Source of the DNA: Mesorhizobium sp. 113-3-3
Lineage (GTDB): Bacteria > Pseudomonadota > Alphaproteobacteria > Rhizobiales > Rhizobiaceae
NCBI RefSeq assembly: GCF_016756495.1
Contig: NZ_AP023243.1
Location: 5,150,501 to 5,214,500, forward strand
Reading direction: 5' to 3'
DNA length: 64,000 bases
The notes under the pieces were generated by a model. The model was not told the DNA's origin and ran no database searches. It worked only from the letters and a program-made list of their open reading frames with translations. Of the stretch, positions 8,329-17,249 are shown in pieces (position 1 is the stretch's first letter; each line of letters opens with the position of its first letter). A program made the translations under genes and the position numbers.

Positions 8329-9244
8329 AGCGAACCCTCGGGTCGACGACCGCGTACATGACGTCGACGATCAGGTTGAAGACGATGGTGAAGATCGCGA
8401 TCACCACCACCGTCCCCATCACCAGCGTGTAGTCACGGTTGAGTGCCGCATCGACGAAATAGCGGCCGACGCCGGGAATGGAGAAGATCGTCTCGACGAT
8501 AACGGAGCCGGTCAAAAGGGCCGCCGCCGCCGGGCCGGTGAACGAAACGATCGGCAGGATGGCGCCACGCAAGGCGTGCTTGACCACCACAGACCAATCG
8601 GAAAGGCCGAGCGCACGGGTCGTGCGTATGTGATGGGAGCGCAACGATTCGATCATCGAGCCGCGCATCAGGCGGGCGACGATGGCGATCTGCGGCAAGG
8701 CAAGCGTCAGCACCGGGCCGACCTTGTTGATGAAGGCGCCGTCGCCCCAGCCGCCGATCGGCAGAAGCTTCCAGGTCAGCCCGAAAAGCAGCTGGATCAC
8801 CGGCGCGATGACGAAGGTGGGGATGGTGCTGCCGGCCGTCGCCAGCGCAATCACCGTATAGTCGCCAAGCTTGTTCTGGTTGAGCGCGGCAATGGTGCCG
8901 AGCACGGAACCGAGCAGCAGCGCCAGGATCAGCGCCGAGGCGCCGAGCTGGACGGAAATGGGCAGGCCCTTGGCAAACAGTTCGGTGACGGTGAAATCCG
9001 GCATGTTGTAGCTCGGACCGAAATTGCCGCGCAGCAGATTGCCGAGATAGTGGACATATTGCAGCCAGAGCGGATCGTTGAGGCCGAACTGGGCCTCAAG
9101 GTTGGCCTTGATCTCGGGGCTCAGCCCCCGCTCCTGGTTGAATGGCCCGCCTGGCGCGACGCGCATCAGGAAGAACGCCATCGTCACGATGACGAACAGC
9201 GTCGGTATGGCGGTTAAAAGCCGCCGGAATACGTATCGCAGCAT
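8321..9244 (-). CDS. Peptide ABC transporter permease, OppB/DppB type
   Basis: This 307-residue permease begins MLRYVFRRLLTAIPTLFVIV, the hallmark first helix of OppB/DppB proteins, followed by MRVAPGGPFNQERGLSPE. Six helices are visible, with the EAA loop TTRALGLSDWSVVVKHALRG. The C-terminus (VDVMYAVVDPRVRYD) is typical of the family. The gap to the binding-protein gene upstream (162 bp) contains a dispersed repeat and a strong hairpin, which would lower expression of the membrane genes relative to the binding protein. It pairs with the OppC-type permease. Confidence 0.94.
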   Translation of the reverse strand: MLRYVFRRLLTAIPTLFVIVTMAFFLMRVAPGGPFNQERGLSPEIKANLEAQFGLNDPLWLQYVHYLGNLLRGNFGPSYNMPDFTVTELFAKGLPISVQLGASALILALLLGSVLGTIAALNQNKLGDYTVIALATAGSTIPTFVIAPVIQLLFGLTWKLLPIGGWGDGAFINKVGPVLTLALPQIAIVARLMRGSMIESLRSHHIRTTRALGLSDWSVVVKHALRGAILPIVSFTGPAAAALLTGSVIVETIFSIPGVGRYFVDAALNRDYTLVMGTVVVIAIFTIVFNLIVDVMYAVVDPRVRYD

Positions 9245-9285
9245 CGGTGCCCCACTTGATCCGGAACACGCCTGTCCGATTGGAC

Positions 9286-9356
9286 CATTGTGCTCCAGCC
9301 TTCAAATCTTCGCACCGGATTTTCCGAAAATCGATTGCGCTTCCCGGCCGATGCGA
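9286..9356. repeat. Dispersed rhizobial intergenic repeat, copy 1 (RIME-like)
   Basis: This segment contains the core TTCCGAAAATCGATTGCGCT and flanks shared with copies at 15236-15298, 20496-20558 and 45822-45887. The common element reads roughly C-C-G-A-AAA-CCG-[CT]-TT-[CG]-CG-CACTTTTC. It resembles the rhizobial intergenic mosaic elements (RIME) often found between genes of an operon. Confidence 0.6.
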
Positions 9357-9369
9357 TGGCAAACCAGCA

Positions 9370-9394
9370 CCGCCGCGCACGAAGTGCGCGGCGG
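9370..9394 (-). terminator. Hairpin between binding-protein and permease genes (attenuator)
   Basis: An 11-bp perfect stem (CCGCCGCGCAC / GTGCGCGGCGG) with a GAA loop lies 13 bp behind the oppA-type stop. With no T tract it is more likely to slow RNA decay or cause partial termination than to end the transcript fully. Confidence 0.6.
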
Positions 9395-9406
9395 CTTGGC
9401 CAGGGA

Positions 9407-10999
9407 TCAATCCTTGCTGACGAAACGCGACGGATGGACATCCATCACATTGTCGACGAAGCCATGCAGCTTCGAGGACACGATGTCGTGGTAGCTGTAG
9501 TAGAGCAGCGGGATCTGGCCGACGTCGTCGACGAGAATGCGCTCGGCCTCGGAGAGCTCCTTCATGCGCTCCTCTGGCTTGCCGCCGGCGGCGGCTGCCT
9601 TGTCCATGGCCGCTTCGTAGGCCGGGCTGTTGTAGTTCGAGTAGTTGTTGCCGCTCGCCTTGCGCGAGATGCCAAGGAAGGTTTCCGGGTCCTTGTAGTC
9701 GGCGATCCAGGCGGCACGCGCCACGTCATAGTCACCCTTCTGCTCAAGGAAGGAATAGTGGGTCTTGGTGTCGGTGTTGAGCAGCGTGACGTCGACGCCG
9801 AGCGGCTTCAGCTGCTCCTGGATGGCCACAGCGGTGTTCTTGTGGTTCTCCGAGGTGTTGTAGCGGATTTCCATCTTCAGCGGATGCTCGGGCGTATAGC
9901 CAAGCTTCTCGAGGATCTTCTTGGCGGCGTCCTCACGGTCGATCTGCGGCATGTCGGCGTATTTGGCCATTGCCGGCGTGTAGCCCTCGATGCCGGGAGG
10001 CACCATCGAATAGCCGGGCAGCATCGAGTTCTGCCAGACCTTTTCGGCGATGAAGTCGCGGTCGATCGCCATCGAGATGGCGTTGCGCAGTTCAGGATTG
10101 TTCCATGGCGCCTTATCGGTCTTGATCGCGTAATAATAGGTGCCGAGATACGGGCCGACATGGATCTGGGCGCCGAACTTGGTCTTGAGGTCGGCGAGCT
10201 GTTCGGTCGGCAGGTCGTCATAGCTGTCGAGTTCGCCGGCCTCGAAGCGCTTCATCGCCGATGAGCGGTCTTCGGTCGGGATGTAGTTGACCACGTCGAA
10301 CTTGACGGTCGCGGCGTCCCAGAATTTCGGATTCTTGACCAGCTTCATGTGGTCGTTGGGAACCCATTCGGCCAGCGTATAGGCGCCGTTCGAGACGAGG
10401 TTGCCGGGCTTGATCCAGTCCGCGCCGAGCTTCTCGATCGAAGCCTTGCTGACCGGATAGGTCGCCTGATGGGTCAGCATCTCCAGGAAATAGGGGGTGG
10501 GCGCCTTCAGCGTCACCTCGAGGGTGTTGGCGTCGACCGCCTTGACGCCCATGTCCTCGGGCTTGCCTTTCTTGGTGTTGACGTCCTCGGCGCCCTTCAC
10601 CGGATACAGCATCGAGGCGTATTCGGCGCCGGTCGCCGGGTCCTCCAGCCGATGGAAGGCGTAGACGAAGTCGTCCGCCGTCACCGGGCTGCCGTCCGAC
10701 CACATGCCGTCCTTGCGCAGCTTGAAGGTGTAGACGGTGCCGTCATCCGATACCGTCCAGCTTTCGGCGGCACCCGGAATGAGGTTTGCCTTCTCGTCCT
10801 GCATGACCAGTCCCTGGAACAGGTCGCGCAGCACATTGGCTTCATAGACTGTCGAGGTCTTGTGCGGGTCGACCGATTCCGATTCAGCCGCGGTGCCCCG
10901 GTTGTAGACACTCTCGGCGAACGCCGGCGAGTAGAATGCGCCGGCGGCTACCGCCATGGTGGTGGCGAATACCGTCGCCTTCAGCATGTTTTTCAGCAT
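9407..10999 (-). CDS. Peptide ABC transporter periplasmic binding protein (OppA/DppA type)
   Basis: This 530-residue SBP_bac_5 family protein has a Sec signal peptide (MLKNMLKATVFATTMAVAAG) and a likely cleavage AFA/ES. The family signature is visible as NRGTAAESESVDPHKTSTVY and LVMQDEKANLIPGAAESW, followed by the K-L-R-KDGMWSDGSPVTADDFV motif and later AWIADYKDPETFL. The length is normal. It captures oligopeptides in the periplasm and hands them to the OppB/OppC-type channel encoded downstream. RBS GGGAGAA lies in front of the ATG. The first-gene position together with the downstream hairpin fits its need for higher expression. Related proteins can instead bind nickel, haem or opines; the ligand is not determined. 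Confidence 0.93.
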   Translation of the reverse strand: MLKNMLKATVFATTMAVAAGAFYSPAFAESVYNRGTAAESESVDPHKTSTVYEANVLRDLFQGLVMQDEKANLIPGAAESWTVSDDGTVYTFKLRKDGMWSDGSPVTADDFVYAFHRLEDPATGAEYASMLYPVKGAEDVNTKKGKPEDMGVKAVDANTLEVTLKAPTPYFLEMLTHQATYPVSKASIEKLGADWIKPGNLVSNGAYTLAEWVPNDHMKLVKNPKFWDAATVKFDVVNYIPTEDRSSAMKRFEAGELDSYDDLPTEQLADLKTKFGAQIHVGPYLGTYYYAIKTDKAPWNNPELRNAISMAIDRDFIAEKVWQNSMLPGYSMVPPGIEGYTPAMAKYADMPQIDREDAAKKILEKLGYTPEHPLKMEIRYNTSENHKNTAVAIQEQLKPLGVDVTLLNTDTKTHYSFLEQKGDYDVARAAWIADYKDPETFLGISRKASGNNYSNYNSPAYEAAMDKAAAAGGKPEERMKELSEAERILVDDVGQIPLLYYSYHDIVSSKLHGFVDNVMDVHPSRFVSKD

Positions 11000-11151
11000 G
11001 AAGTTCTCCCTGTCGGCGCTGCCGTTGGCGCGCCTTTAAGTGTTGACGCCCCGGAACCGATGCCTGGTTCCTTCGAGCGCGCCGCCGGTTCCCTCCGGCA
11101 GCTGGTGGCAGGAGACTAGACAGGAGGTAAGCTCTTTTCAACCGAGTACTG

Positions 11152-11168
11152 ATTGACCCTAAGTCAAT
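11152..11168. promoter_or_regulatory. Short dyad in the divergent oppA/tadE control region
   Basis: ATTGAC (11152-11157) and GTCAAT (11163-11168) form a 6-bp inverted repeat with 5-bp spacer, and each arm supplies a TTGAC -35-like element. It lies within the 283-bp divergent region 11000-11282. A second small stem (CTCAGG/CCTGAG, 11226-11243) followed by TTTT lies closer to the TadE-like gene. No clear -10 element was found. Confidence 0.3.
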
Positions 11169-11282
11169 CCCTAGAATCGAAGAAGCAACTGCTAATTTAG
11201 AGCGACGTTTTCAATCGCAGGCATCCTCAGGTTGTACCCTGAGTTTTCGCTTTCTGCATGCGAACTTTGGCATGCTGGTATC

Positions 11283-11729
11283 ATGGTTCAGAACCTCATT
11301 TCCAGGCTCCGAAGGCGCGCGTTCCGAACAGACAATTCGGGAACTTCAGCGGTCGAGTTCGCTCTGCTATCGCCGATCTTTATCCTTCTTCTGCTCGGGA
11401 TGGTTGCGTACGGTATCTATTTTGGCGCCGCCAGCTCGGTCCAGCAGATCGCGGCGGATGCCGCGCGGACGGCCATAGCCGGGTTGAACCAGACCGAACG
11501 GCAGACGCTCGTCGCCGCCTTCCTCACCAACAATGCCGGCGGTTACCCCTTCGTGGACGCCAGCAAACTGACCTACCAGGCCAATGACAGCGTGGCCGAC
11601 GGCAGCCAGTTCGTGGTGTCGATCTCCTACGATGCGCGCAACCTGCCGATCTGGAATCTCTTCCCGGGCATAGCCTTGCCGGCGACCACCATCAAGCGTC
11701 AGTCAACGATCAGGGTCGGGGGTATTTGA
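11283..11729 (+). CDS. TadE-like pilus assembly protein
   Basis: This 148-residue protein starts at the ATG at 11283 (a longer frame from 11232 lacks an RBS). An N-terminal basic stretch (SRLRRRAFRTDN) leads into SGTSAVEFALLSPIFILLLL, the TadE-family signature with the conserved Glu in a prepilin-like membrane helix. The remainder is a periplasmic domain with GYPFVDASKLTYQ and a beta-rich C-terminus. TadE pseudopilins support tight-adherence (Flp) pili. The gene sits directly against the TadG-like gene with no gap. No other tad genes (cpaA-F, tadB, tadC, flp) occur nearby, so the pair is an orphan. Confidence 0.85.
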   Translation: MVQNLISRLRRRAFRTDNSGTSAVEFALLSPIFILLLLGMVAYGIYFGAASSVQQIAADAARTAIAGLNQTERQTLVAAFLTNNAGGYPFVDASKLTYQANDSVADGSQFVVSISYDARNLPIWNLFPGIALPATTIKRQSTIRVGGI

Positions 11730-13499
11730 ATGCTGCAGCGTGCGGGCAAGGGCATCGGCCGGCTTGCACGGTCGATGGTGGGGGACAGGAAGGCCAATTT
11801 CGCCGTCATGACCGCGCTGAGCGCGCCGGTCGCGCTGGCGCTGGCGGCGGTGGCCATCGATGAAGCATCCATCTACACCGAGCGCCGGCAAGCCCAGGCG
11901 ATGGTCGACCTGGCGGCGATCACTGCCGCCTCGAACATCAACAATGTCAACACGGCGGTCGTCACCACGCTTACCGACAACGGCATGCCGGGAGTCGTCG
12001 TTCAAGCCTCGGGCCAGACCATTGCCCCGGCTGTCGGAAAGACGGTGGTGACGGTCACGCAAGGCCGATATGCCTCATCGACCACCAATGTCACCCAGCG
12101 CTTCCAGCCGGGCGTGACCCCCTACAATGCGGTGCGTGTGACGCTGGCGAAAATCCCCGCCCGCTATTTCGCGAGTTCGCTCATCCCCACTCCGGTCATC
12201 GGCACCCAGGCCACGGCCAGCATGACGCCGCAGGCGACATTCTCGGTGGGGTCGAGACTGCTCAGCGTCAATGGCGGCATCCTCAATGCTCTGCTGAGCG
12301 GGCTGCTGGGCGGCAATATCTCGCTCAGTGTCATGGACTATAACGGGCTGATCTCGGCCGATGTCAGCGTGCTGTCCTTCATCAGTGCCCTCGCCACACA
12401 ATTGAACATCACGGCTGGCACCTATTCGGACGTGCTGGCCTCGAAAGCGACCGTCGGTCAGATCGCCACCGCCATGGCCAACGTCCCTGGCCTCGGCAAC
12501 ACGGCCAAGGTCGCCCTGCAGACCATCGCCTCCAAGTCGACCAGCACGGTCAAGATCCCGCTTAGCAGCCTTGTCGATCTCGGTTCCGTCGGCAGCCTGG
12601 GGCTCGGGCAACAGCCTTCCGGCCTCGGCGTCGACGCAAGCGCCATGGGAATGCTGACCGCCGCCGCCGTGCTCGCCAACGGCACCAACCAGGCTGCGGT
12701 CGATCTCGGCGCCACCATTCCGGGACTGCTCTCGACCAAGCTCAACATCGCCATCGGGCAGCCGGCGCAATCCTCGCCCTGGCTGGCGGTCGATGGCATC
12801 GGCACTGTCGTGCGGACTGCCCAGACGCGCATCAAACTGACGGCCTCCGTCGGTGTCGGCACGCCCGGCCTCGGTGGTGGCATCAGCCTGCTCGCCGTCA
12901 ATCTGCCGCTCAATGTCGAAGTCGCCTATGCCGAAGCCAAGCTGACCGACATCACCTGCCCGACAGGGCCTTCCAGCATCAGCGTTTCCATCGCCGCACG
13001 CCCGGGTGTTGCCCAGCTGAATCTGGCCAACAGCAACAATCCCTCCGGCTTCGCCGATTTCAGCCAGCCGCAGACGTTCACCGATGCCGACATCGCCGAT
13101 GTGAGCCTGCATCTGCTGCTGCTCAACATCCCGCTGATCCAGGTGATGGGGTTGGCCGCGACCGCTATCACCAACAACAGCCCGCAGACCTTGACCTTCA
13201 ACGCGACCGACATCGCCAACAAGACGGTGAAAACCGTTTCGACGCGCAACATCTCGCAGTCGCTCACCACATCGCTGGTCAACAACCTGTCGCTTTCGGT
13301 CGGTGTGCTTGGTCTCGGTATCGATCTCACCGCCCTGCTCGGAACGGTCAAACCCGCGGTGGTGACGCTGCTCAACGGTGTAACGGCGCCCGTCGACGAC
13401 TTGCTCTACAATGTGCTGTCGGCCCTGGGTGTCGGTGTTGGCCAGGCCGATGTGCGTGTCACCGGAGCGACCTGCGGACGGGCTGTGCTCGTTCAGTAA
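11730..13499 (+). CDS. TadG-like protein (Flp pilus assembly family)
   Basis: This 589-residue protein opens with the TadG N-terminal signature: DRKANFAVMTALSAPVALAL forming a membrane helix, then IDEASIYTERRQAQAMVDLAA. The ATG immediately follows the TGA of the TadE-like gene, so the two are translationally coupled. The long extracytoplasmic region is Ala/Leu/Thr/Asn-rich with repeated beta-type segments (SVGVLGLGIDLTALLG, LSLSVMDYNG). It contains a late single cysteine pair (ITCPTGP and ATCGRA). No von Willebrand A motif is visible, unlike canonical TadG. It may serve a surface or envelope role separate from a full Flp pilus. Confidence 0.8.
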   Translation: MLQRAGKGIGRLARSMVGDRKANFAVMTALSAPVALALAAVAIDEASIYTERRQAQAMVDLAAITAASNINNVNTAVVTTLTDNGMPGVVVQASGQTIAPAVGKTVVTVTQGRYASSTTNVTQRFQPGVTPYNAVRVTLAKIPARYFASSLIPTPVIGTQATASMTPQATFSVGSRLLSVNGGILNALLSGLLGGNISLSVMDYNGLISADVSVLSFISALATQLNITAGTYSDVLASKATVGQIATAMANVPGLGNTAKVALQTIASKSTSTVKIPLSSLVDLGSVGSLGLGQQPSGLGVDASAMGMLTAAAVLANGTNQAAVDLGATIPGLLSTKLNIAIGQPAQSSPWLAVDGIGTVVRTAQTRIKLTASVGVGTPGLGGGISLLAVNLPLNVEVAYAEAKLTDITCPTGPSSISVSIAARPGVAQLNLANSNNPSGFADFSQPQTFTDADIADVSLHLLLLNIPLIQVMGLAATAITNNSPQTLTFNATDIANKTVKTVSTRNISQSLTTSLVNNLSLSVGVLGLGIDLTALLGTVKPAVVTLLNGVTAPVDDLLYNVLSALGVGVGQADVRVTGATCGRAVLVQ

Positions 13500-13506
13500 G
13501 TTCTGT

Positions 13507-13526
13507 GGCCAGGCGGTTGCCTGGCC
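13507..13526. terminator. Convergent hairpin terminator
   Basis: GGCCAGGC-GGTT-GCCTGGCC forms a perfect 8-bp stem with a tight tetraloop between the converging TadG-like and alpha-glucosidase genes. It can serve both directions; no T tract is present. Confidence 0.6.
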
Positions 13527-13547
13527 GAGGCGCGGTCGAACCGCCAG

Positions 13548-15182
13548 TCATTCGAGCCGACCAAGGAAGCAACCGAGAGCCGGCAGCGAGAGCGCTTCTT
13601 CCCCGACAGCGACGGTGCCACCCAAGACAGCAGCAACCGCTCCGACATCCCTTGGCAACGGCCAGTCCACCGGCTCTCCGGCGAAATTGAAGACGCAGAG
13701 CAGTCTCTGCCCGCCGCCTTCGCGGATGAAGGCGAGCACGTCGCCTTCGGCGTCGAGAAAGCGGATCGAACCGCTGACCAGTGCTGGATGGCGCCTGCGC
13801 AAGTCGAGCGTCGACCGGTAGGCGGACAGCACCGATTGGTCGTTGCCGTTCTGGACATCGGCGGCGCGGGCGCGATGGCTGGCCGGGACCGGCAGCCACG
13901 GCTTGCCCGTCGAGAAACCCGCATTGTCGGCGCCGGCCTCCCAGACCATCGGGGTGCGGCAGCCATCCCTGCCCTTCACGCCGGGCCAGAAGCGGATGCC
14001 GACGGGGTCGCGCAGATCCTCATAGGCAAGCTCCGCCTCCTCCAGGCCAAGCTCCTCACCCTGATAGAGGCAGATCGAGCCGCGCAGGCAGGCGAGCAAC
14101 ATGATCGAGAATCTGGCCACCGCGTCGGCATCGCCGTCAGGCCCTGTCCAGCGGCTGACATGGCGCACCACGTCGTGATTGGAAAACGCCCAGCAGACCC
14201 AGCCATCGGCAACTGCATTTTCGAAGGCCTCGACGCAGCCGCGCACATGCGCCGCCGAAAACTGCGGACCGAGCAGATCGAAAGTGTAGCACATCTGCAG
14301 CTTGTCACCGCCGGCGGTGTAGGCGGCCAGCGTCCGCAGCGAGCGGCCCTCATCGCCGATTTCGCCGACGGCCGCGCGACCCTCATACTCATCCAGCAAT
14401 GCCCGGAAACGCTGGAGAAAATTCAGGTTTTCCGGCTGCGTCTTGTCGAACAGATGCTCCTGGTAGAGGTAGGTGTTGGTCTCGCCATTGGTGCCGGCGA
14501 CGCTCGACGCCAGAGGCGGATTGCTGCGCAGCCAGCGGTCGTGGACATAGTAGTTGACCGTATCGAGCCGGAAACCGTCGACGCCACGCTCCAGCCAGAA
14601 GCGCACTGTGTCCAGCAGGGCGTCCTGGACCTCCGGATTGTGAAAATTCAGGTCGGGCTGCGAGGCGAGGAAATTGTGCATGTAATATTGCCGGCGGGTC
14701 GAATCCCACTCCCAGGCCGGCCCACCGAAGACGGACAGCCAGTTGTTGGGCGCGTTGCCGTCGGGTTTCGTATCGGCCCAAACGTACCAGTCGGCCTTAG
14801 GGTTGTCGCGGCTGGTCCGGCTCTCGACGAACCATTCGTGCTTGTCAGATGAGTGCGACAGGACCTGGTCGATGATGACCTTCAGGCCCAACCGATGCGC
14901 CTCGGCGACCAAGGCATCAAAGTCCTCCAGAGTGCCGAACATCGGATCGACGGCGCGATAATCCGACACGTCGTAGCCCATGTCGGCCATCGGCGACTTG
15001 AAGAAGGGCGACAGCCAGACGGCGTCGACGCCGAGCGAGGCGATGTGAGCAAGCCGGGTCGTGATCCCCTTTAGATCGCCGCTGCCGTTGCCGGTCGTGT
15101 CCTGGAAGGAGCGCGGATAGACCTGGTAGATGACGCAGCCGCGCCACCATTCGGCCCCCTGCCCCGCATTGTTGTCGGCCAT
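13548..15182 (-). CDS. GH13 alpha-glucosidase (AglA-like)
   Basis: This 544-residue GH13 enzyme carries the family regions in order: VYPRSFQDTTGNGSGDLKGI, the DQVLSHSS region, nucleophile Asp in GVDGFRLDTVNYY (~residue 207), acid/base Glu in AVGEIGDEG (~273) and FSNHDVVRH. The QVYPRSF start and DGFRLD motif are those of oligosaccharide-acting alpha-glucosidases rather than endo-amylases. No signal peptide is present, so it acts in the cytoplasm, probably trimming malto-oligosaccharides released by the glycogen enzymes. Its ATG overlaps the glgX stop (ATGA), which couples translation and makes it the last gene of the glycogen operon. Confidence 0.9.
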   Translation of the reverse strand: MADNNAGQGAEWWRGCVIYQVYPRSFQDTTGNGSGDLKGITTRLAHIASLGVDAVWLSPFFKSPMADMGYDVSDYRAVDPMFGTLEDFDALVAEAHRLGLKVIIDQVLSHSSDKHEWFVESRTSRDNPKADWYVWADTKPDGNAPNNWLSVFGGPAWEWDSTRRQYYMHNFLASQPDLNFHNPEVQDALLDTVRFWLERGVDGFRLDTVNYYVHDRWLRSNPPLASSVAGTNGETNTYLYQEHLFDKTQPENLNFLQRFRALLDEYEGRAAVGEIGDEGRSLRTLAAYTAGGDKLQMCYTFDLLGPQFSAAHVRGCVEAFENAVADGWVCWAFSNHDVVRHVSRWTGPDGDADAVARFSIMLLACLRGSICLYQGEELGLEEAELAYEDLRDPVGIRFWPGVKGRDGCRTPMVWEAGADNAGFSTGKPWLPVPASHRARAADVQNGNDQSVLSAYRSTLDLRRRHPALVSGSIRFLDAEGDVLAFIREGGGQRLLCVFNFAGEPVDWPLPRDVGAVAAVLGGTVAVGEEALSLPALGCFLGRLE

Positions 15183-17236
15183 CACGAACCCTTCCCGGCG
15201 CGGCGGCCTGTTACGGCCTGGCGCGAACTCATTTTTTTCGCATCGGATTGCCCGAAAACCGGTTGCGACTTTTCGATCCGATGCTCTGTCATCAAATGGA
15301 CGCTGCGGCCCGGCAGCGGCCGCGCAAGGTCGATCGCCTGCGTTTCGATCGCCGGCTGCCACCGAAGGCCTTCCCGATCGGGCAAGGTGAAGACGCATTG
15401 GCGACGATCGCCGTTGACGATGACGGCAAGCCGGCCGCCGGCATCGCCGAGCAGCATGACGAGGCGATGCCGCGCTGGGTCGTTCCAATCCGCCTCGGCA
15501 AGCGGCATGCCGGTCTCGGTCAACCAGGCGACGTCGGGGATGCCATCGGCCGGTTCTCCCGTGAGGAAATGCGTGTCGGCCAAGGCCGGAATGGTGCGGC
15601 GAAGCCTGCCGAGCGCCGATGCGTAGCGCTCCAGCGCCTGGTCGCGGCCAGCCCAGTCGAGCCAGGTGATGGCATTGTCCTGCGCGTAGGCGTTGTTGTT
15701 GCCCTTCTGGGTGCGGCCGAATTCATCGCCGGCGGTCAGCATGATTGTGCCGCGCGAGGCAAACAGCGTGGCAAGCAGCGCGCATTGATCGTCGAAGCGC
15801 GCCTTGGCGATCGCCGCGCTGTCAGTCTCGCCCTCGGCGCCATTGTTCCAGGACAGATTGTCGTTATGGCCGTCGCGGTTCTGCTCGCCATTGGCTGCGT
15901 TGTGCTTGCGCTCATAGGCGACGATATCGGCCAGCGTCATGCCGTCATGGGCGGCGATGAAGTTGACCGTGCGGCTGGCCGGCTGGCCGGCCTTGCCAAA
16001 AATATCGGATGAGCCGGCAAGCCGGGTCGCCAGCGCTCCAATCGCGCCGGCATCGCCACGCCAGAAGCGCCTGGCATCGTCGCGATAGCGGTCGTTCCAT
16101 TCGAGGAAGCGCGGCGGGAAGTTGCCGAGCTGATAGCCGTCAGGGCCGATATCCCAGGGCTCGGCGATCAACACGCGATCGGCAAGCACCGAATCCCCCG
16201 CGATTGCCTTGAGCAAGGGTGCCGCAGGATCGAACACACCGCCGACGCGGCCCAGCACCGGCGCCAGATCGAAGCGGAAGCCGTCGACGCCAGCATGACG
16301 GACAAAGTGGCGGAGCGTGTCGAGCACGATGTCGCGCACCGCCGGATGGTCGCAGGCGACGGTGTTGCCGGTGCCGGTGTCATTGACCAGCCTGCCGTCC
16401 GGCTGGTGCCGGTAGTAGGCCTGGTTGTCGAGCCCGCGCAGCGACAGCGTCGGCCCCAGCCGATCGCTTTCGCCGGTGTGATTGAAGACGAGGTCGAGGA
16501 TGGTGCCGATGCCGGCCTTGCGCAGCGCCGTCACGGTGTCACGCAATTCCTCGAGGCCGCCGGGCGCCAGACGCGGGTCGAGCGCCATGAAGGTGACGGG
16601 GTTGTAGCCCCAGGCATTGCTCAGGCCCAGCGGCGGCAGGTGCCGCTCGTCGATCGAGGCCGTCACCGGCATCAGTTCGACGGCTGATACGCCGAGCCCT
16701 TGCAGGTGATCGATGATTGCGGGGTGGGCGAGCGCCGCGATGGTACCACGCTGCCGTTCGGGAATGTCCGGATGCAGCTTGGTGAAGGCGCGCACCGGCA
16801 CCTCGTAGACCAGGCCGCCCGGACGGAACAGCGGCGGGAGGATAGGCACAGCCTCGGGCAAGGCCTTCGCCACGGCCTTCGGCATCAGCGGCGCGGTGTC
16901 GGCGCCCTCGTTGCGCCGCGCGGCGAGTCGCCAGTGGTAGGCATAGGGCCGGTCGATTTCGACGGCATAGGGATCGGTGAGCAGCTTGTCGGGGTCGAAC
17001 CACAACCCGCGATCGGGCGCATAGTCGCCATCAGCGCGAAAGCCATACCGCGTGCCGGCGGCGAGGCCGGGGACCAAGAGCGCATGCACACCCTCGCCTT
17101 CCGGTCGCAGTTCCAGCCGGTCGAGTTCGTGGTTTCCCTGCCCGTCGAAGATCGACACCCGGAGGCGACGGGCCGACGAGGACCAGGCGGCGAAGCGGAT
17201 GCCTTCTGGGGTGACGGTGGCGCCGAGTTGGATCAT
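15182..17236 (-). CDS. glgX: Glycogen debranching enzyme GlgX
   Basis: This 684-residue GH13 isoamylase-type protein has an N-terminal CBM48 domain (ATVTPEGIRFAAWSSSARRL) followed by the barrel. Visible features are VELMPVTASIDERHLPPLGL, LDLVFNHTGESD, nucleophile Asp in FRFDLAPVLGR, acid/base Glu in IAEPWDIG and AAHDGMTLADIVAYERKHN. It cleaves alpha-1,6 branches of phosphorylase-limited glycogen. The ATG at 17236 is chosen because the upstream GTG (17251) lies inside a palindromic repeat. The C-terminal tail from about residue 646 (MTEHRIEKSQPVFGQSDAKK) is encoded by a dispersed intergenic repeat, so the protein seems to have been extended by read-through into that element. Confidence 0.93.
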   Translation of the reverse strand: MIQLGATVTPEGIRFAAWSSSARRLRVSIFDGQGNHELDRLELRPEGEGVHALLVPGLAAGTRYGFRADGDYAPDRGLWFDPDKLLTDPYAVEIDRPYAYHWRLAARRNEGADTAPLMPKAVAKALPEAVPILPPLFRPGGLVYEVPVRAFTKLHPDIPERQRGTIAALAHPAIIDHLQGLGVSAVELMPVTASIDERHLPPLGLSNAWGYNPVTFMALDPRLAPGGLEELRDTVTALRKAGIGTILDLVFNHTGESDRLGPTLSLRGLDNQAYYRHQPDGRLVNDTGTGNTVACDHPAVRDIVLDTLRHFVRHAGVDGFRFDLAPVLGRVGGVFDPAAPLLKAIAGDSVLADRVLIAEPWDIGPDGYQLGNFPPRFLEWNDRYRDDARRFWRGDAGAIGALATRLAGSSDIFGKAGQPASRTVNFIAAHDGMTLADIVAYERKHNAANGEQNRDGHNDNLSWNNGAEGETDSAAIAKARFDDQCALLATLFASRGTIMLTAGDEFGRTQKGNNNAYAQDNAITWLDWAGRDQALERYASALGRLRRTIPALADTHFLTGEPADGIPDVAWLTETGMPLAEADWNDPARHRLVMLLGDAGGRLAVIVNGDRRQCVFTLPDREGLRWQPAIETQAIDLARPLPGRSVHLMTEHRIEKSQPVFGQSDAKKMSSRQAVTGRRAGKGS
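15236..15298. repeat. Dispersed rhizobial intergenic repeat, copy 2 (inside the glgX 3' end)
   Basis: The core GCCCGAAAACCGGTTGCGAC and TTTTCGATCCGATGCTCTG match the repeat family at 9286, 20496 and 45822. Here the element is read in frame as the C-terminal tail of GlgX. Confidence 0.7.
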
Positions 17237-17249
17237 GGGTGCGTACCCC

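Noticed and set aside
9290..9406. A small gene between the binding-protein and permease genes
   Set aside because: The stretch is explained by a dispersed repeat and a hairpin; the frames through it have no RBS.
12075..13112. A 345-codon open frame opposite the TadG-like gene
   Set aside because: Very rich in Gly, Asp, Arg and His, no motif; the TadG-like frame explains the region.
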